Assembly: GCF_030272615.1 (NCBI RefSeq)
Contig: NC_081406.1
Location: 216,700,997-216,760,996, forward strand
Origin: Cryptomeria japonica
Taxonomy: Eukaryota > Streptophyta > Pinopsida > Cupressales > Cupressaceae
Length of the DNA stretch: 60,000 nt
Direction of reading: 5' to 3'
Shown: piece by piece, positions 56,322 through 60,000 of the stretch
Layout: each line of letters starts with the position of its first letter
Numbering within the stretch: the stretch's first letter is position 1
Program-made: the position numbers and the translations under genes
Notes under the pieces: generated by a model
What the model saw: the letters and a program-made list of their open reading frames with translations, nothing else
The model's database searches: none
Told to the model about the DNA's origin: nothing

Positions 56322-56712
56322 AATCAACAATGCATTCACAACACTTTGCAATGCATTCACAGGGTTCTGTCACGCCTCTAATAGTTACTGCAGAAAATCT
56401 AACATGCTAAACAGTGCATTCACGACACTCTGCGACACACATATATAGTTATTGCAGAACGTATAATAGGCTAAATAGTGCATTCGCGACACACTATGAC
56501 ACATACACAGGGTATTTTCATGCACACAACAATCACTACATAACATCTAACAGGCTAAACAACACATTTGCAACACTGTGGTGCATACACAAGGTTTATG
56601 TCACACATACAACAATTATTGTGGAGCATATAACAAACTAAACAGTGCATTCACGACACTACGATGCATACACAGGGTTTTGCCACGCATATAACAGTCA
56701 CTGCAAAACCAA
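56322..56712. repeat. 84-bp minisatellite, about five units
   Basis: Units begin near 56322, 56406, 56470, 56554 and 56637, with core GCTAAACAGTGCATTCACGA and later CATACACAGGGTTT and CACTGCAGAAC. Unit lengths are about 84, 64 (internal deletion), 84, 83 and 76 (partial). Units differ at many sites, so the array is old. Confidence 0.85.
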
Positions 56713-57179
56713 AACAATACTGGCAACTCCAAACCCATAAATTCATATCAAGCATTTTCAAAAATTATAAGCAAGAATGCAATGGTCCCAATAATTACAT
56801 TTATAATTGATTTATTTAATTTCTTAGCAACCCAAAATTTCCTACTGACAATCTTTTCCAAACAAGCTTTTCGAAAATAAATATGAAGAAGGATAAAACC
56901 TTCGACCAAGTAATAGAAGAAAATGAACAATGAAATTTGATGATGCACAATCCCAAATCCAAGTCAAAATCAAGAATTTCATAATAATTAATATAATCTC
57001 TAACAAACCTAAATAATGCTTAGAAAGCCATATAAATATAACTTCATTCAAAACTATGAAATATGTTGTCTAATAAAAAAATAATTAAATATAATATTTT
57101 ACACTTATCATACCCAAAACCAAGGTGAAAATAATATTAAATAATTTTATTTAAATTACCTATAATTCTCCACCAACCA

Positions 57180-57645
57180 TAAAATAGGGTAGGTAGGGTA
57201 AATAATAATAAAAGAGTAAAAAGAGAATTAAATGAATAAGAATAGCCCAATAATTAAATAATCAAATTGGTAATAATATAAATGCCCAATAAACGTTAAA
57301 CCACAAAATAGTATAAATAAATAAACAAACAATTAAATAATATTAATACCTTCACAATCACAACTCTCAAGAGGGCCAATCAAAACAAGGGGTAGGTAGA
57401 TAAATAATAACAAATAAATAACCAATAAATAAATAGATAAACAAATAAACAATAAAGCAAATAAATAAATAAAATAATAAATAATTAAATAACCAATAAA
57501 TAATAATAAATTGGCTCAAATAATAAATATTCAAATAAATGTTAAACCATCGAATAATAATAATAAAAGGCACTAGTAAAATATAAATCCATAAAATAAC
57601 ATTAATATAAAATATTAATGCCATCCATCAATTTCTTTTTAATAC
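57180..57645. repeat. AAATA/AATAA-rich low-complexity tract
   Basis: Runs of AATAAATAAACAAATAA-type text with almost no G. It has simple-repeat character and no gene. Confidence 0.75.
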
Positions 57646-57657
57646 TTCGTAAAGTAT

Positions 57658-58838
57658 TGTAGCATCTTAAAATTGCACCCCTTTGCAATTTTGATTGCGT
57701 TTGGGGCCCTCACCTTAGTGTTCGCATCCCTATGCCTGATTAGGACCCATTTATACTTGCATCATGTAACTATGGCATTAATATCACATTTTACCTTGCA
57801 TTGTCCCTTTGTCCTGGCCCTAAAATAGGGGTAGGATAAAGGTGTGGTTCCTTGGTACTCACTAGGACCATGGCACCATGCCATGGTCCTCCCTATGTGG
57901 GCCCAAATTTAAACCCCTTGACCCATCTCAAATTTGAGTAGGAAACCTTGCTCCATGTCGGCCTATGTTAGAAAATTAACATGTTTGACGATGAGCAAGC
58001 ATATAAGGAGGTCTTCCCCTCTCATTTGGAGACATATGATAGGATTATAATCAAAAGGCATCAAGTATTCAAGCATTCAAATATTCATCATCAAGCATTT
58101 CTAGAGATCTTCAAGTCTGCATTCTTCATTTATCAGTATTGCAGCATCATTACATCAATAATTTACAAGTATGTGTGTGCGATTAGGGTTTTGTCATGTT
58201 CATGCTATTTCATACAACACATGTGATTACATTCAAGAAGCAAAGAATCATTATCAATCATTACATATCTGAGGTATATCCTTCCATCATTTTATTTCAG
58301 TTTTTGCAATATTCCAATTTCATGGTTAATTCCAAAACAGGGGTTTGACCTAAGGCAAGCCCCTATTTCTAGCCTATTTCCCTTTTTTATGTGTGTAGGA
58401 AACATGCACAGAGTTGTACTCGTCAAATAAGCTTTATTCACAGAGACGAATCATCCCTCTTTGGTGTGGGGATATTTTGGAGGGCCATTGTGATGCACCA
58501 TAGTCCTTTCTTTTTAAGAGCTTTTTTGAGGGTCAGATCTGACTTAGCCTATACTGCTCAGATCTAGATGTAGGCAAAAAAATCCTACATCTGTAGCTCA
58601 CTATTTTCTTAGTTTTGCCTTCATTTTGCAACACTCTACCTTATTTTAGCATTTAAACCCATAAAAGAGGTTAAATAAATTCATCTCTTTTATCCAATTA
58701 GTATTCAATCTTAATCCTTATAGATTTGTGATTGAATCTATTGGATTCTAACCCTCTTTTGAATGTAATTGGCCCCTAAGCAAAAATTAGTGGTTTTACT
58801 ACATCTTGTGGTGAAAACCCTAATTTTTCTCCATTACA
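57658..58838 (+). mobile_element. Probable solo LTR of a diverged G-type family
   Basis: 1181 bp, TGTAGCATCTTAAAATTGC ... CTCCATTACA, parallel to G LTRs throughout: the start, a GC-rich inverted repeat (57864-57890), the GGGGTTTG hairpin (58340-58363), an AGAGACGAATC segment and the AACCCTCTTTTGAATGTA end. Flanks AGTAT (57653-57657) and ACTAT (58839-58843) are a TSD with one change. No internal element sequence adjoins it, so it is best read as a solo LTR. Confidence 0.75.
57864..57890. repeat. Perfect 12-bp inverted repeat in the solo G-type LTR
   Basis: Arm AGGACCATGGCA, loop CCA, arm TGCCATGGTCCT. It is at the position equivalent to the G1 hairpins and has the same CCA loop, but with different inner base pairs that still match. 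Confidence 0.9.
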
Positions 58839-59375
58839 ACTATTTCAATCAAATAATTATTAATTTAATAAATTATCATAACTCCTCAAGATGACCCAAC
58901 ACAGGGTAACATAAAATACCACAAAACTAAGACTGACAGGGTACCAACTTAAACCTAGAGTGTAGAATGGGATTTCATGTCATCTCCGATCAACTTGCCA
59001 TTGGGATGAAGACACGCTTAGACCTGTGAAGCTATGTGGAGTCGATGTCTAGTACATGCAAACGTGTCACCACTAATACATGTGCAACAACATATACCAT
59101 AACATATATCATGAAATATGTAGACAAGTAAAGGGGAATCACAACGTCATATCATGCTCATGAATGAGTGGTATTGCACTGCCCCTATCACAAACACAAT
59201 AGAAGACAGTTACAACAACCAAGCACTATCATAATCATCATCATATCCAATATAATAACGAAATAGGGTTAATACATAATATGATACCATCAAAATATCA
59301 TAAAATAGACTAAGTTATACCAATATGGCCTATTGATGTACAAAAAGGCAAGATGAATCAGGGAGGGGCACTACA
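58839..59375. other. Right end of insert X
   Basis: Non-coding. It ends in GGGGCACTACA, the proposed right terminus of X. Nothing else recognised. Confidence 0.4.
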
Positions 59376-59715
59376 GGGTGAATCTATGCTAATTGGTCTC
59401 AAAAAATCAAACTGAACTTCTTGGAATATGTTCTAAATATCTTATTTTTCCTAGATCTTAGTTTGTGGTTATGTGGGATATTTGTAGCAGTTTGTTTTTG
59501 ATAGTTAAGTTCAATTATTCACACTTTCACCCTAATTTCACAATTATCATCCAATTTTTAACTAAGAAAGAAGGAGATCCACATACCACAAAATTGGCAA
59601 ATCTGATTAGTATTCTTAGCCTCCTTTCCAATCAAATTGTGGCTAGATCTATTGGATTTATCACTTCTTTCAATGTATGCTTAATTTGTGTAGTTAGTGG
59701 TTTTATTTGTTGAAA
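59376..59715 (+). mobile_element. Diverged G-related LTR fragment (right part)
   Basis: Segments such as GATTAGTATTCTTAGCC, TCTATTGGATTTATCAC, TTTCAATGTATGC and TTAGTGGTTTTA correspond in order to the U5 end of the solo LTR (58690-58800). It is taken as the continuation of 52692-53307 beyond insert X. Confidence 0.5.
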
Positions 59716-60000
59716 TCTCAATTCCAAGTTTACAACATTACAATTCTCGTGCCTAATAATACAAGTTTTTGAATCCCAAATCATAACATCTTCATCTTAG
59801 ATCAAAGCTAATGTGGAATTCAATATAGGATTTCTTTTATTGGAAAGTAAGGAGGAGGATATCACTTTGGTATACAAAACAATATTAAATCATAAAAAAT
59901 AATGCAGACCAAAATAAGATTTAGATATATATTCAAAAAATATACAAATTATAAAACGTGAATCTAGAAAATTAAATAAAAAAATCAAACTCTAAACCTA
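59716..60000. other. AT-rich end of window, nothing recognised
   Basis: No ORF, repeat or element end identified in the last 285 bases. Confidence 0.5.

Larger units (their letters stand above)
53308..59375. mobile_element. Insert X: large non-coding element with inverted terminal decamers
   Basis: Bounded by TGTAATGCCC (53308) and GGGCACTACA (ending 59375), which are inverted complements but for one base. Sequence on both sides is G-type LTR, in the right order, supporting an insertion here. Without the solo LTR at 57658-58838 it is about 4.9 kb and shows no coding domain. TG...CA ends with TGTAA-GCCC flavour suit a long Gypsy (Del/Tekay-like) solo LTR; a non-autonomous terminal-repeat element is the alternative. 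A clear TSD was not found. Confidence 0.4.

Noticed and set aside
57367-57624. 85-codon ORF resembling a membrane protein
   Set aside because: It is simple AAATA-type repeat translated into Ile/Leu/Tyr/Phe.
1-60000. tRNA, rRNA, CRISPR, prokaryotic operon or host exon-intron gene
   Set aside because: No cloverleaf, rRNA text, spaced direct-repeat array or spliced gene model could be supported on either strand.

Overview
The window looks like intergenic DNA from a large, retrotransposon-bloated plant genome. A gymnosperm is my best guess, but the sequence alone cannot settle the species. The base composition is AT-rich. I find no host gene, tRNA, rRNA or CRISPR array. Nearly everything classifiable is an LTR retrotransposon or its relic, mostly inserted into one another. 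Five-base target-site duplications (TSDs) with matching LTR ends fix four insertions exactly, and a fifth has a near-match TSD.

Left part (1-15.3 kb). The 3' end of a Gypsy-type element (family G, copy G0; LTR 284-1507) sits inside an old Copia LTR (1508-2159). Next come minus-strand wrecks of an unknown helical protein family and a LINE-type RNase H (2.2-4.5 kb). A minus-strand non-autonomous element, E1 (4928-10683), has split a related pseudogene (4.5-4.9 and 10.7-11.8 kb). A long Tat/Athila-like LTR with its primer-binding site, element H, begins at about 12.3 kb.

Middle part (15.3-46.2 kb). Element H has been interrupted twice. G1 (15276-23131, TSD TAAGC) is a structurally complete Gypsy-type element whose only ORF is an open 1141-codon gag-protease with no pol. 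E2 (24533-45176, TSD ACCAA) is a second, longer copy of the E family and itself contains Copia A (25830-33422, TSD AGATA) and Copia B (36911-43179, TSD AAATC). Without these two inserts, E2 encodes a coiled-coil/CCHC zinc-knuckle ORF1 and an unrecognised ORF2, and has no protease, integrase or reverse transcriptase.

Right part (46.2-60 kb). This holds a truncated third E copy (E3, minus strand), an LTR fragment, and Copia C (48769 to about 52690), which is cut off inside its reverse transcriptase. A family-G-related LTR follows, split by a large non-coding insert X (53308-59375). X holds an 84-bp minisatellite, a cluster of short palindromic motifs and a probable solo G-type LTR (57658-58838).

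The most interesting material is (1) the E family, a non-autonomous Sirevirus-like lineage with an unknown ORF2 in at least three copies; (2) GC-rich hairpins in the G-family LTRs whose two arms change together between diverged copies and which have tripled in one LTR; and (3) the gag-protease-only G1 element with an open ORF. All assignments come from reading the sequence; no database search was run.
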